A stretch of DNA of 64,000 nucleotides, taken from the NCBI GenBank assembly GCA_949317995.1, contig OX439038.1, positions 3,986,001 through 4,050,000 on the forward strand, written 5' to 3'. The position numbers were made by a program, and so were the translations under genes. The notes beneath the pieces are model-generated. The model searched no databases. It was not told the origin of the DNA and worked only from the letters and a program-made list of their open reading frames with translations. Shown in pieces: positions 30,736 to 43,700 of this stretch (position 1 is the stretch's first letter; every line of letters begins with the position of its first letter). Source of the stretch: Acholoe squamosa. Taxonomy: Eukaryota; Annelida; Polychaeta; Phyllodocida; Polynoidae.

Positions 30736-33232
30736 CCTCTAGTCCTAGTGGCCATATGCCCACAGGTTTCTTGTCAGGTGGCCATAAATCCTGATGGCTG
30801 TTCATCCAGGAGCCTCTTGTCCTAGGGCCTCTGGTCAGGGGGCTACCAATCCAGGGGGACGTTTGCCCTGATACCCAATTGAACATAAGCTATAGAATCA
30901 ATTTCACATGGCACATTCTTGAAGGGGGTCTGCAGATGAGCCCAGGGTTTGGTTTCATCACATTGTTGCCTTAGTGCAAGAAGCTTAAGGTTGTAACTGA
31001 AATTTTAATGAAAATGAGTTTTCATTTTTTTCTAACATCAATTGACCCTTATCTAGCTACTGTGAAAGTATAAAAACTTTATCTATGATATGTGGCCCTA
31101 AAAGGCCCCACTACAATATAGTTGTATTGTCTTGGTGGTTTACTAAATGGAACACATGCTTTGACTCTGCTGCAAAACTGGGTTCTCAAATAAGCATAAA
31201 ACCTGTTTTTCCAGGTGCACTAAAACATGAAGACATTTTGCTACTTAGTATCTATGTCTACTCATGCTGGATACCAAGGATAGATTGATATACTTATCAT
31301 ACAAAGGTCACCATTCATATTTCTGGACTGGGTATGTACTCAATAAGTATTCTGACTGTATTGCACCTGTCTCAACTGGGCCGACGTACAGCTTCTATCA
31401 GTGTTAACCAGGCCTTTTTGGTACTGCATGGGTCGTGGTGTAACAGCCAAGCATGTGGGTGTTATTGCAAGAAATGCACTAGCAATAACTAGGTGTTGTA
31501 TTCCAATTAACCAGAGATGCCCCAAATCCAGCATTTATAACAGTTGCCTTTTCTAGCCCAGGTTTTCAAATATGTATAGGTCTTGCATGGTAGGAGGTAG
31601 TTTGGAATTCTACTTCCAAATAATATTTTTTAAATGCAGCCCAAATCCCGGACTGAAATTCATAACCGTCGGTGTTCTCAAACTGATACAATATAACAAT
31701 TAAGGTTTCATTCCTGGCTGACAAAACATGGTGTCAAGGAAGCCAGCCAATATTTGCAAGGCTGGCAAATTTCCATGTTGCCACCTTTGTCACAAGTTCA
31801 TGTTGGTTTTGCATAGTGGAATAAGTCTCTAGGGTTCCACATAATTTTATTACCAAGCATTGTTGGGTGGACAGATAGGTCAGCCAGGGAAGCAACTAGA
31901 GATCACTGCATTTATCACTAGAAATTAACTTTCAGCCAATGACTGTGTTTTAAGGGCTAAGAAAATCAGCTGTAAATGCTTCAGCACCAAACATTTGAAT
32001 TGTGAAAAAAACAATACGTATCAGAAACGACTAAAGTAAGAAATGGTGTCAGGGATTTTTTTTCAGTGAAACCCATTCAAGCAACCCTTTAAATACCAGT
32101 AGAACATAAATGAGTAGAGCCATAGAAATGTGCCAGTGCTGCATGCAAGGAACATGCAAACCCAACAGGAATTATATATATACTCTTCTAAAACGTTGGC
32201 CGGATTTACTCCGTGTTTAAATGACAATGAGCAGTAACGATGTTGCACAAATGCAGTAGCAGCCCATAAAGGGGTAAGCCCCTGGGGATGTGACGATGAT
32301 TGACCACCTGTCTCTATAGGTGGTTCCTAATGGGTGCTTGTTATATCTTTATATCCTAGCTGGAAGTTCCTGTCACCTGCTTTAACACTGTAAGGACTCT
32401 TCATGCACCCCCCCCCCCCACACTAAAAAAAGGAAAAAGAAATCTGCATGATGAAATGCTTTTTGTCATGATTGCATCAAGCCTAGAGTTCAACATGATG
32501 CACCAATGAAGTGATGGTGAGAAAACATACATTCATATCAGACCGATACACCACAATTATAGCAAAATACATACTCTCTTTACCCTTGTTGGTAGTCTAT
32601 ATCTCGTGGAAGATGCCCTTCAATCACCAGTGATTTATGCGAAAGCACCCATAGTTCATCATGTTTGGTTAGTATGACGTTTTAACGCATTAGTGTGCTT
32701 TACTAGTGTTAAACTTTAACCATTCATATCAGATTGACACACCACAATTCTAATACATCCATTATCCTTTTAGTAAGCCTTTTAGTAAGCCTATACCTCA
32801 TTGTAAGATTCAGGACCCTCTCAACATTTCCCTTTAATCACTGGTGCTTTTTACGAAAGTACCCTAGATCAATAAATTTCCTAACATTAGTAAGCGTATA
32901 CCCACAACACAGATTGTCGTAAGTGTAGGGTAGCTTCCTGTCACTTAGGCCCTAAGTGAGACCCTCTGGGAGTTCCCATTACGGTACATACAGGCAGCTT
33001 CTGTGCCAATAATATTAGTAGGCCCATCAGTTAGTCCCTTACATAGGGTGTCTCTGTGTCCTTATAGGCACGAGACAAGCGGAAGTTGATCTCAGGGGCA
33101 AATTTCCAATCTATTACACCCTGCGCATACTATCTTTTAACTCTGAAAACTATGGCTTGTGTGGGAAAGGACATGCTCTACTTTCTGCAAGTACCCATAG
33201 ATCATGATGAATGATGTGCAGGACGTGTTAAC
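30736..33232. repeat. Duplicated noncoding block, copy B
   Basis: This is the counterpart of 14961-17600. It lacks the GC-rich insertion at 15798 and has a deletion near 31490 relative to copy A, plus a poly-C run at 32408-32419. No gene is supported. Confidence 0.75.
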
Positions 33233-33242
33233 GTATAAAGTG

Positions 33243-33425
33243 AGTGAGTGAGTAATAGATGTTTAACGCCATGTTGACAGCTTAGGTCATATTCATGGCG
33301 GGAACTAATTACACAATTTCACAGGGGAATGTGTCCGTGCACATGCATATGTACACCACACACATCTGAGGGGATAGTAAAGAGAAGAAATAGACCCTTT
33401 CAAGTGGGCTAGGGAGGCTCGTAAT
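33243..33425 (+). mobile_element. SINE-like insertion, 183 bp, with 10-bp target duplication
   Basis: GTATAAAGTG occurs at 33233-33242 and 33426-33435. The paralogous sequence near 17061 runs through without the insert. The insert starts with GAGTGAGTAATAGATGTTTA and contains no ORF. The tandem GTGA start is of a type I associate with mollusc-like SINEs; that assignment is from memory. Confidence 0.65.
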
Positions 33426-33521
33426 GTATAAAGTGTACTTCACAGTGTTATACTCCAGCTGGCTCTGCACCCCATTGGTCCAACTGTAGGGTTATTTCTA
33501 CATCCTACAGTTGGGAGGGCC

Positions 33522-33800
33522 AGCAGGAGGTTTTATGAATTAGGTCAATTCTGGCAGGAGGTTTTGTGACTTGGATCAGGTCTGGCAGGAGGTTTTGTGA
33601 CTTGGGTCAGGTCAGGGAGGAGGTTTTGTGACTTGGGTCAGGTCAGGGAGGAGGTTTTGTGACTCGGGTTAGGTCAGGGAGGAGGTTTTGTGACTTGGGC
33701 CAGGTCAGGGAGGAAGTTTGTGACTTGGGTCAGGTCTGGGAGGAGGTTTTGTGAAACAGGCCAGGTGTAACAGGAGGTTTTATGAATCAGGTCATTTTTG
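33522..33800. repeat. 31-bp minisatellite, about nine copies
   Basis: The unit is GTGACTTGGGTCAGGTCAGG followed by GAGGAGGTTTT. Copies toward both ends are more diverged (for example TATGAATCAGGTCA), and those in the middle are nearly identical. Confidence 0.92.
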
Positions 33801-33839
33801 AAGAGCAGATGAAATTCTTGAGAAAATACTGTCTCCTAT

Positions 33840-33908
33840 GGGATTCGTACACACGCACCAGACAGTGCTGGGATGCTGATTCCCATGTGCTCACCATTAC
33901 ATGATGAG
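33840..33908 (-). pseudogene. tRNA-like relic 1 of cluster
   Basis: On the minus strand an A-box-like TAATGGTGAGCACA is followed by a B-box-like GTACGAATCCC. It cannot fold into a convincing tRNA. Confidence 0.45.
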
Positions 33909-34030
33909 TCCCTAGCTGATACTGTGAGTGTAAGAACATCTACTGAATGGTGATAGGCTACCACTATGACTAAGTAAATACATTATGTATAAACAGGGTA
34001 CTTTCACTTTGAAAGTCTGACCAGTCAATG

Positions 34031-34088
34031 TAGTATAGTGGTTAAGGCTTGGGACTAGAAATCTAGACCACACAGTTTCAAACCGCTT
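34031..34088 (+). pseudogene. tRNA-like relic 2 (tRNA-Ser(AGA)-derived)
   Basis: GTGGTTAAGGCTTGGGACT, then AGAAATCTAG and CAGTTTCAAACCGC, follow the order of A box, anticodon arm with AGA, and B box of animal tRNA-Ser(AGA). The variable arm is lost and stems are mismatched. Confidence 0.5.
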
Positions 34089-34225
34089 ATGTGATTTTAT
34101 TTTCATTCTCAGTCAGCCAGTGTCAATTTTTCCCTGAATGTCAACAGGATAAAAGGGGCTTCAACAAGGAGGCCCTGTACAGATATCCGTTTTACTTGTA
34201 TGTGTATGTTAAAACATTGTCCCCA

Positions 34226-34290
34226 TGCAGTCCTGAACCCACATTCTGTGATTCAAAGTCAAACTTGCTAACCACTATACTATTGAGATT
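34226..34290 (-). pseudogene. tRNA-like relic 3 (tRNA-Gln(TTG)-like)
   Basis: On the minus strand TATAGTGGTTAGCA is followed by GACTTTGAATCAC and GGGTTCAGGAC. This resembles the A box, anticodon arm and B box of tRNA-Gln with anticodon TTG. It is degenerate. Confidence 0.5.
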
Positions 34291-34379
34291 GCTGGTGGTT
34301 GAAACCTTTATAAATCAAAGCTAGTATAGACGATTCAAATCCTCTTCTAGGACTCTACAGTTTATGTCAAAATATGATT

Positions 34380-35815
34380 ACTGTTTTACTGTTATATAAA
34401 CTTCTTTAAATAGAGTAGAAGTAAGAAAACCTCCTTGGAACTGGAGGATTTGCAGAGGTTCTCCATTACTTAAACTGCAAAAAATCATATAAGATTGCCA
34501 CACCATAATTGTAGTAAAAATACATACTCGCTTTATTCTTTTAGGGATTCTATACCTTGTTGAAACATTCAGACCAGCTCTCAAGAAGTGCCCTTCATTC
34601 ACAGGGGCTTTATAATTATGAGAACACCCATAGATGCAAAGCAATGTTTTACCATGAGTAAGCATATATCGGCACAGATTGGAGTAAGTGTAGGTTATCT
34701 TTCTGTCACTCAAGTCCTAAGTTACTATGTGTTTTTCTCTGGGAGTGTTCATTACGGTGCATACAGGCGGCTTCTTTGGCAATGATATTAGTAACTTATA
34801 CTGTGGTCCATCAGATCCTTACATGGGGGGGCTTCTCCTCCTCTGTATAACTTTCTAAGGAGAAAAGCGGGAGCAGATTTCAGCGGTATGTTTCTAACCT
34901 ATTATATTTCTAGCCTATTAGACCCAGGGCTACATATAAAAAAGGGAATAGCTTGATCAATTAATGGCGGAAAGTATGGATTGTGTGGGAAAGGACATGC
35001 TTTTCTTTCTTTGTGTGGTACTATACTGGAGCAGTGCAGAAATATAAATGGATTTATGAATTGTTCCGGAAAGGTTTTATTTATATACCATATCATACAA
35101 CAGAGTCTGCACCACTGTAAAGGAACTAGCAAAGTTTAGTGGTTTTAAATTATATATAACTCCAAATATACCCCAGGACTACGCCCCTCTCCCAGTAACA
35201 GTAACAGGAAGTGTAGCAGGAATTACTCCTAACTCTTTAAGCATGAGTTGCATTTTGTGGTCTTAGGTATATACTTAGAGAGCTCCCAGTTCATGGCCAC
35301 TCTGGCTTTTACTGGCGCCTTTCTGTGACCAGGTACGAACGAATGGACATCCTGCTGTAAATTAGAGGCACTTTCCCCTTAATTGAGTTGCTTTGCCGTA
35401 AAAGGCCTGCTGTTGCAAGAGTGTATTATACCCATTGGTCATCATGATGCACTAAAAAGGTGCTGGCTGGTCTGCTCGTCAGGACCTGGATTAAACGATT
35501 ATGCTGACCCTCTGGTATGAAGCATAAATGCATCATTGGCCAGGGCTGCATTCATGCATCATGGCATTAAATAGATATAATACTTTGCTCCATCAGTGGC
35601 CCTTAAAAGGCTAAAGGTGCCAGGAATATTGGATTAGCCAATATTCCTGGGTGAATTGTCTGAGTAGACCTGATTAAACGGCTGTAATTACCTGACTACA
35701 GTTCAATTATGGCAAAGGAGGCTACAAGCTTATATAATACAATATCTTAAGCCCAAATATATCCATTAGACATAATTTGTTGGCCAGTCAATCATGTTAG
35801 AATAGGTATCTATTC
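34380..35815. repeat. Diverged duplicate (partner at 42430-43695)
   Basis: It shares long phrases with 42430-43695, for example CCAGGACTACGCCCCTCTCC and GGCGCCTTTCTGTGACCAGG. Its first part is also related to 16.9-17.6 kb and 32.5-33.1 kb. No gene is seen. Confidence 0.75.
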
Positions 35816-37708
35816 TTTAATACCTGCAGAACATAGAAAAATTATGAAAAGCTAGAGATCTTTCTTTTTAATGTGATATTTATTCTGGAGCTATAGGCTT
35901 GCTTCATGTAGATCCCCTATACTCCTGGCTCCAGAGGGCTTCTTTATGGAAAGTAGTGATAGCTAGATAGCTGGCACAGAGTTAGCAAAGAAATCAGTTT
36001 TATAAAAGGGGACTTTTAAGGAAATGCTTTTTCAACCACTTTGGATTGCTGATTCATATTTCTTGTGCCTGATAAGTAGGTGTTTGGCTAAACCATTAAT
36101 GCTCTTGCTATTAAGTCAAAGTAGAACAATGTTGTTCCAATATAATCAATAACTGAAAAAAAGTATGCACAAGCCTAAGTACTTCCCCTTCAATGCCTGT
36201 ATAACAACCATCAGCCTCAGTATAGAAATCTTTGTAATGGGAGTGAGTTGCATCATGAACTATTCTTCTTTCAAGATCACCCTTAATGACTCAGACTAGT
36301 AGAAGAGTAACAAATTTGTTACATTTGAAATCTGAAGTTATAATACTATGGTTAATGGACATAAAGGATTAGTTTCCATGTGGGGGCAGGTAAATCTGTA
36401 GTTGACAATGTCAGTAACAATCCTGAGGAACCTGGTATGGGACATGACTATTTTATTTTACAATTCATTAGGTCTGTGAAAGATGGTTCATATAGCTCGC
36501 AGATTCTTCCACAGTGGATAGGGGAAGACTAAAGTAAAGGAGATCTACAGGTTCAGTCAATTTATTCTCAAAAGTGTTTGTCAGAATCTATTTGAATAAA
36601 AGATCCATTTCCTCAGTTCATAGAGAAACCAGCCAGTTTAATTCAGAGATCACATGATAGGCCAATAGGTTTGTGAAGTGCTTTTAAACTAACATGTTAT
36701 GAAACAATCTCTTCATTACCATTCGTTTTCCTTTCGTCTGTTACACAGACTTGCTCTCATGCATGAATAAACAGTACTTAGAGTGCCATAAGCTACAAAT
36801 TGAAATCAAATAACACAGAAATCAGAAGTGGTTGTATATAGTATGGGGATCTAACTATAAGAGTGACACTCCAACATAATTCTATATATATATATATTCA
36901 AATGGAGTGAGAACCCTATTTTAAGTGGCAAGATGGTTGGCTGTCAGTGTGGTAGTTTTCTCCAGAGAGGTATGAAATCGCTCTAGTAGGAAGGATTGAC
37001 ACTTGGCACTTAGCCTCTCTGATGGGATGAATAGGAAACTCCTTTTCCGTACCTACCCTCAAGGGAAAAAAGGGCATCCATCATATATACTTAACGCTGA
37101 CATCCAAATGATATCAGATTGTGCTTTCACCTAACTTAAATGCTATAAAAAACTCATAATATCAATGAATATGGGGTTTTTTTCTGTTGTTAATTTTGAC
37201 AATCAAGGATGCACAAACTTTTGAAAATAGATAGCGGTTGGCTAAAGTTAAGTTAAGTTATACAGGTGCAATTGATACATTTCACGATCCACCCTGTCAA
37301 ACTAATTAATAACATTATCAGTTCTTATTGGATCAATCAATTTTTTGTTTTGTCATTCCATCTGCCTTTGCTCAAGAGTCTTGCTAGATCTTAAAGTTGG
37401 TTCAAAGCCTCATATAGATGTTTATATTTGTTGACACAATAGCCTTTATTCCCCCTCAGTTTTCACAAGGCTAATAATTTCTTTTATCAATATTGAGTGC
37501 TTTAAAAAGAAGAGTCGAGTGCATCAGAAACAGTTCCATCCCCCAAAGATCATTCCTGGATTCTTTATTTTCCGAAAATAATAGCTATGCAATTTGTTTG
37601 TGAACCTTTGATTGAATCAGCTAGAGAAGTGAAGATGAGTTTTTGAAGAAGATTATTGTTATTGCTATGATTAATGAATTTGAGAATTTATCTTGTGACA
37701 GGAGCTAC
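35816..37708. other. Noncoding, partly duplicated at 59.6-62.3 kb
   Basis: From about 36400 (CCTGAGGAACCTGGTATGGG) it matches 59575 onward, except for an insertion in the other copy. No gene is seen. The segment ends at GGAGCTAC, the target site of the Element 1 derivative. Confidence 0.7.
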
Positions 37709-38224
37709 TATCATATACCATTTTATTATTCCATAAATTGTAACATATTACTGTATTAATCAAAGAATATGTAAGGAATTAGTACCCAATTTGCACGCTA
37801 AATTGTATGTTGCACACTAGATTGTACATTAGTACCCAATTTGCATGCTAAATTGTAAGTTTGCACACTAGATTGTACGGTAATGCCAAAATTGTACGCC
37901 AAAATCATATGTTATTTGCAAAAATTGTATGTTGTACATAAAATTGAAAATTTGTACCCAAAAAAAAATGAAAATGCATAGGCAAATACACCAATTCATG
38001 GTCAAAAAGCTAGAATTAAGGAAATGTATTTTTACCCAAAGAAAAAAAAAAGATGTTATACATACTGACAAAGCTCTACCACAAAAAGTTTGTATTTGAA
38101 GCACTCCCTATTACTTCAAATCCTCTTACATACAGTATGTAACTTCAGTAAGGTAAAAATATATTGTACATTCCCTCTGCGAAATGACGGAGTTTTGCAT
38201 TTTTTCGGGGGAGACAGAGTATTC

Positions 38225-39178
38225 TATCATATACCATTTTATTATTCCATAAATTGTAACATATTACTGTATTAATCAAAGAATATGTAAGGAATTAATA
38301 CATAGAATGGCTAGAAGAGCGCTCATACATTCTAGAAGAGCGTTCATGCTCCACTGAACATCAGCTATGTCAAATATACATAGGTTACAACATCAAAGAG
38401 GCCAACCTCATGGTCCACTGCACAATATAATAATCTAATGGTCAAAGCAGACCGACCTCATGGTTCAGTGCACAATATAATAACTTGTAAGTGAATGCAA
38501 CCGGCCGTTATGGGTGCCTGGGCACCGCTGACGCCGTCATGGGTGTCTGAGCACCCTAACACTGAACAATAGTTTACATAAGTAACAATGCCATAACCTT
38601 CCGGTTGCTCTAGCGTCACTCCTGAGCAACCCAGGTAAAATATGAAAGCTTTTATAAAAAGGCCATAATTAGACAGTCAAGATGAGTCCAAGATGAAGGC
38701 AAAGCTTCCATTATTAAGGAAGTTACGCCACCTAGACTATTTCAATCTCCGAATGCGCTACAGACAAACCGGCGCAAGTTAAGCGCCCGGAAAGCACGCG
38801 TTGGTAATTTGACATATTCAAGTTTGCGCATGCGCAAAATGGAGGCCATAGCAGCATAAACGACTGAGTTATGAGGGTCTGAACATGCCAAACCGACCAA
38901 GACAATGGGGGACATGGCGGCGCCCATGGGGGTCCTTTGTGCACCCAGTGACACATGAAAGACTCCCCTCAAACAATCGTAGAGTTAGGCAGATGCCACT
39001 GGCTCCAGTCAGTCTGAGGAGCCAAGCCAGGAAATGGTACATATACAACTGGTTGCTCCTCCTAGAAGGCAGAATCTCCAGAACCACCCTTGAGGTAACA
39101 TCTCCAGTCAACTCTCCTGCTACCTGCTATAGCTCTGCACTATGCTGGGTTAGACTATGCCAGAGAGGCATAGGACTA

Positions 39179-39221
<43 letters not shown>

Positions 39222-39465
39222 TCACAAGGGGAGTGGAACAGAACATTATACTTATAAACAATTGTATATTTACTGTGTGTGGAAATTACCTGCATATTAA
39301 CATGTGTATGATTGATATTCTTATATGTCTGCCTAAAGCTGAATAAACCAGTGATAACTGGAAATAACACTAAATAAGAGCTTGATATTCTTACACATTA
39401 TATACCACTAGTCATATGATATTTCTCATATGACAACTTGATCATGCACAATTACTAGTATGACA
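38225..39465 (+). repeat. Complete Element 1-type LTR, older copy
   Basis: It matches the reverse complement of 11550-12901 with many substitutions. It begins TATCATATACC (the expected TG is changed to TC) and ends TAGTATGACA. It keeps the NRF-1-like TGCGCATGCGCA and the AATAAA, and has gained a TTA microsatellite. Confidence 0.9.
39178..39220. repeat. (TTA)n microsatellite inside the LTR
   Basis: About 14 uninterrupted copies of TTA/ATT. Confidence 0.97.
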
Positions 39466-40721
39466 CTACCTTCACAGCTGCCAATATGAGTTATAGCTCT
39501 GTAAAACTTGGTGTGAGGCATGAACAGTTCATTTCTTTTTTATTTCTTGAGTCTGTGGAGGGTTGTTTATCCAATAGGTTAACATTGGCACAATAGATGG
39601 ATGTGGGCTAAAGTAAGAACATTCTACATTTTCCAAAATGTTTGTCAGAAAGTATTTGAATGAAGCTTAACTTAATTTAGAGAAAAACTGGTGCAAGTAC
39701 ACTATTAGATCTCATAATAGACAACTAACTTGGTGCTAATGCATTTAAACTGATATGAAACGGTCTACTTATGTGTTTTTTCAAGATGGTCTCAAATGTG
39801 AATAGACATGACTGATGGATCACACGGTATTGAATATGATACATGACATGATGGTGTGTTGAGGTAATGTCCAGGCAGAGTAAGAGAGGAAGTGGTGAGT
39901 GGAGATGCACATCATTTACCTCAAGGTTTACAGAATCAGGATTTAACTATCACTATGCCTATTATTATTGATACAGCTATCACTATTTATCATCATTACT
40001 TGCATGTTATGGCTGGCTAAAACAAAGATCATCCATTTTTACGCCAGTAAACACAGTAGACCATTGCCTTTCAGCTCGACTCCATGCAATAAACAATATG
40101 AAATCAATCAATCAGAGTAGCAAAATGTCTATTCTTGGATCTTAAGGATTGAAATTTCTTGCTCCTAGAAAGTTCCCCTTGCTGACTTTATCATATCAAA
40201 TGACCCAGCTAAGTAGCTCAGCTACATGTACATGCTTTACACGGCACTCAGCGGTAAGATGGCCTCTACATCCTCATTCTTTCTATACCAGATGGAGATA
40301 GAAACCTAAGTGGCTAGATGGTTGACTGTCAGTCTTGTAGAGGTCTCCAGAGAGGCATGGTAGTGCCTTATTTGCACAGAATGACACTCGGCACTTAACC
40401 TCAGTAATACTTTCACATGTCTTTTTGTTATTTGTCTCTATCTTTCAGGAAAATGTCCATGTCCCGTATAGTTTCACTGCTACAGACATGTTTTCATAAA
40501 AGAATATTCTGCTCTGATTTTATGCACATTCCTAACATAATGGCTCTTTAGGGTTATGCTATCTTCACATAGCTTTATAGAACATAGAAAGAACCCTTTT
40601 CAAGTAGCTTCATAATCTTAAGAAACCTATTGATAAAAAGCCTGAAGTGTGAATTTAGGAGAGTGCATGGTTCCATATCATTTCCAGACACATGTGGTTG
40701 GGAAGGGGATTGATGAATGAA
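39466..40721. other. Noncoding, no gene seen
   Basis: The first 230 bases continue the duplicated block found at 62338-62580. Later parts resemble 36.9-37.0 kb at low identity. No gene is supported. Confidence 0.6.
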
Positions 40722-40769
<48 letters not shown>

Positions 40770-40772
40770 TCT
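40722..40772. repeat. (CT)n microsatellite
   Basis: An almost pure CT run of about 50 bases. Confidence 0.97.
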
Positions 40773-43700
40773 CTCGCTCAATATCTCATTTCAGATAGCA
40801 AGTTGATGCTTCTTCACAAATGAATATAACATTGAATAAATTGCTTTCTCTGTTTTTGATCTGATGCTATGAAATGTGACATGTGATGGGATGGTGAATG
40901 TTTTCCCAACCTGATATACTCCCATAGACCACAACCAGCTGACCTAAAAGGAGAAGTTTTGTGCCTAAAATCAATAAATAGGTTTTGCTGGATACCAAGG
41001 CTATTATTTCAGGACTCTATGTATATATTGTAACTTTTACTACTGGACAGCAGGCATGCAGCTCCTATCAGTGCTAGTCAGGTAACACTGGACAAAGGTG
41101 CTTGCTCTAACAGCCGGGCACATGTGGGCTGATAATATAAGGAACGTGTTAGTAATACATAACAGCTATTTAAAACACAGAGCAGACTTTAGTTATGTCC
41201 TGTTCTCATTACAAGTTGGCTTCAAAGTTCAACTTCTATACATGTCTATGTTTTAAATTAGTGCATGTCATATAATAAATTCAAGGCAAATCACTGGCAG
41301 AAATTTACAAATGCATTTGTGCTAAAACTGACCACAACAGTGGATGAATAATGACAGTAAAGGTTTCACTACTGGTATTCTCTGCTGAGATATATGTTGA
41401 AAGCTAGTATTAAAGGGGCCAATGTTTGTGAGATTTCTGATATTTCCTTTTTTTCCAACTTTTGTCATTGTATCCTGTTTTTTATTTTCTTGCACAGTGT
41501 GGTACATCTCTAGTATACCTGATATTTCCAGGCTATGTTGAGTGGAATGATAGGTCAGTCTGACAAGTCTCTACAATTGGATATGCTCTAACCACTGCCA
41601 AATGTGTCATCTTTTAATGATCCATGACATCTCTTAAAATTGACACAAAAGTATATATACATAAAGAAATAGTCTTTTGAGGCCAACATAAATCAAGTTT
41701 GAAAAATCTATAGCACCAAAGACATGAAGTGTGAAAAATTATATTTATCATTAACGAGTAAAGTGAGGAATGCTGTCAGGGATGTCTTAGTAAAACATCA
41801 TTCAAACAATCCTTAAAAGCCAGTGGTGCATTTCTATAATTGTATCACACCTATTGATTATCATGTCACATGCATTATGCCATAGCGAGTAGCTTGCTGC
41901 ATTCAAGCATCATGCCTGGCTATACACAATTCATACTCCTCACAAGGGTAGGCATGATGCACTGAAGATGAATTTTTGCATCATGACTACAGTAAGAATG
42001 AAGTTTTTCCGCATTATGAGCCATTAAATGTCAAGTTTCAATCCTTTAAGGTCACCGTGCTGCATGGATGCAGCCCTGGAGGCCATTTCTCAATGTACTA
42101 CGACTACACGCAACCACTAGGATTTAAAAATGCCAAGAATAAGCCAGGCTATCGTAGGAACTGCCCTATGACTGCTCACTACGATTAGCAGCTATGCAGT
42201 AATTACATAAGGTTTAGTAGGGCAGTCATACTGGTGCAGACATTAGGGACTACTAGTTCATGGTGCTGTTATGGCCAAATTGTTAGGTTCTCACTACGAT
42301 TTAAAGGACAGCAGTCGTACTGTGTTAAGAAATGGCCTCCTGGAGAGTTACAAAATCAGGGCTGCATTCATGCATTATAAGGATCGATGGGCATGATGCG
42401 TAAATGCATTAACATACGCTACAGTGTTAAACTGAAACGTTTCATGTAAGATTGACTCACTGCAATTATAGTCAAATATATACTGTCCTTATCCTTTTAG
42501 TGAGTCTATATCTCATTAAAACATTCACAACATTCTCAACAAATGCCTTTTAATCACCCATGCTTTACATGAAAGCAACAATAGATGCGAAGCAATGTTC
42601 TACCATAAGTAAGCATATACGAGCACAGATTGGGGTAAGTGTAGCTTAGCTTGCTGTCACTCAGGTCATAAGCTACTAAGAGTTTGCCACTGAGAGTTCC
42701 CATTAACTTGAAAACAGGTGGCTTCTGTGCCAATAACATTAATAGCTTATGCCATGGCGCGTTAGTTAAATCCTTACATGGTGTGTCTCTGCATCCTTAT
42801 AGGCAGGTGGATGTGGATATCTGGGGTAAATTTCCAGACTTTTACATCCTGCCTATATAAACTATCTACTAACTCAAAAAGATTACCTCATGCTATTGTG
42901 TGGTACTAGAGGAGTGCAGAATTACAAATGGATTCATGAAGTGCCCCTGAAATGTTCTATTTATACCACATGATACAATAGAGTATGTGCCACAGTAAAG
43001 GAACCAGCAAAGTTTAGTAGTTTTAAACTATATATAACTCCAACTATACCCCAGGACAACGCCCCTCTCCCAGTCACAGGAACAGGAAATGTGACAGGAA
43101 TTAGTGCTAACTCTTTAAGCATGTGTTGCATTTTGTGGTCTTAAGTATAGAGAGCTCCTAGTTCATTGCCACTCTGGCTATTACTGGCGCCTTTCTGTGA
43201 CCAGGTACGAACAAACAACATGCTGTAAAATAGAGGCACTTTCCCCTTAATTAATTTTCTTAGCCCTAAAACGGCAACTGATGGAAGAGTGCAGTATACC
43301 CAGTAGTCATCATGATGCACCAAAAAGGCACTGGCAGGTCTGCTCGTCAGTACCAGGATCAAGCGATCATGCTGACCCTCCAGGAGTGTATACATCAAAC
43401 CCTGGGATTGGTATGAAGCATTCATGCATCACTAGCCAGGGCTGCATTCATGCATCCTGACATTAAATAGATATAATACTTTGCTCCATCAGTGGCCCTT
43501 AAAAGGCTAATGGTGCCAGGAATATTGGATTAGAAGGACAGGGTGAGCGTCTGAATTGTCTGAGTAGACTGGAATAAATGGCTGCAATTACCTGACTACA
43601 GTTCAATTATGGTAAAGGAGGCTACAAGCTTATATAATACAATATCTTAAGCCCAAATATATCCATTAGACATAATTTGTTGGCCAGTCAATCATGTAAG

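Larger units (their letters stand above)
37709..39465 (+). mobile_element. Internally deleted derivative of Element 1
   Basis: The order is about 74 bases of the LTR start (37709-37783), then about 440 bases of the element's AT-rich 3' noncoding tail with its polypurine tract, then a complete LTR (38225-39465). All genes are missing. CTAC at 37705-37708 and 39466-39469 is the target duplication. The paralogous region at 62335-62338 reads straight through as GGAGCTACCTTCACAGCTG, an empty site. Orientation is opposite to Element 1. This can arise from a deletion running from the 5' LTR to the tail, or from template switching during reverse transcription. Confidence 0.88.

Noticed and set aside
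33522-33800. CRISPR-like array
   Set aside because: Repeats are adjacent with no unique spacers; it is an ordinary minisatellite in a eukaryotic genome.
39178-39220. TTA repeat as a regulatory signal
   Set aside because: It is a microsatellite that grew inside an old LTR and is absent from the Element 1 LTR.
40575-40781. Arg/Glu-repeat peptide at the CT run
   Set aside because: It is a direct translation of the dinucleotide microsatellite.
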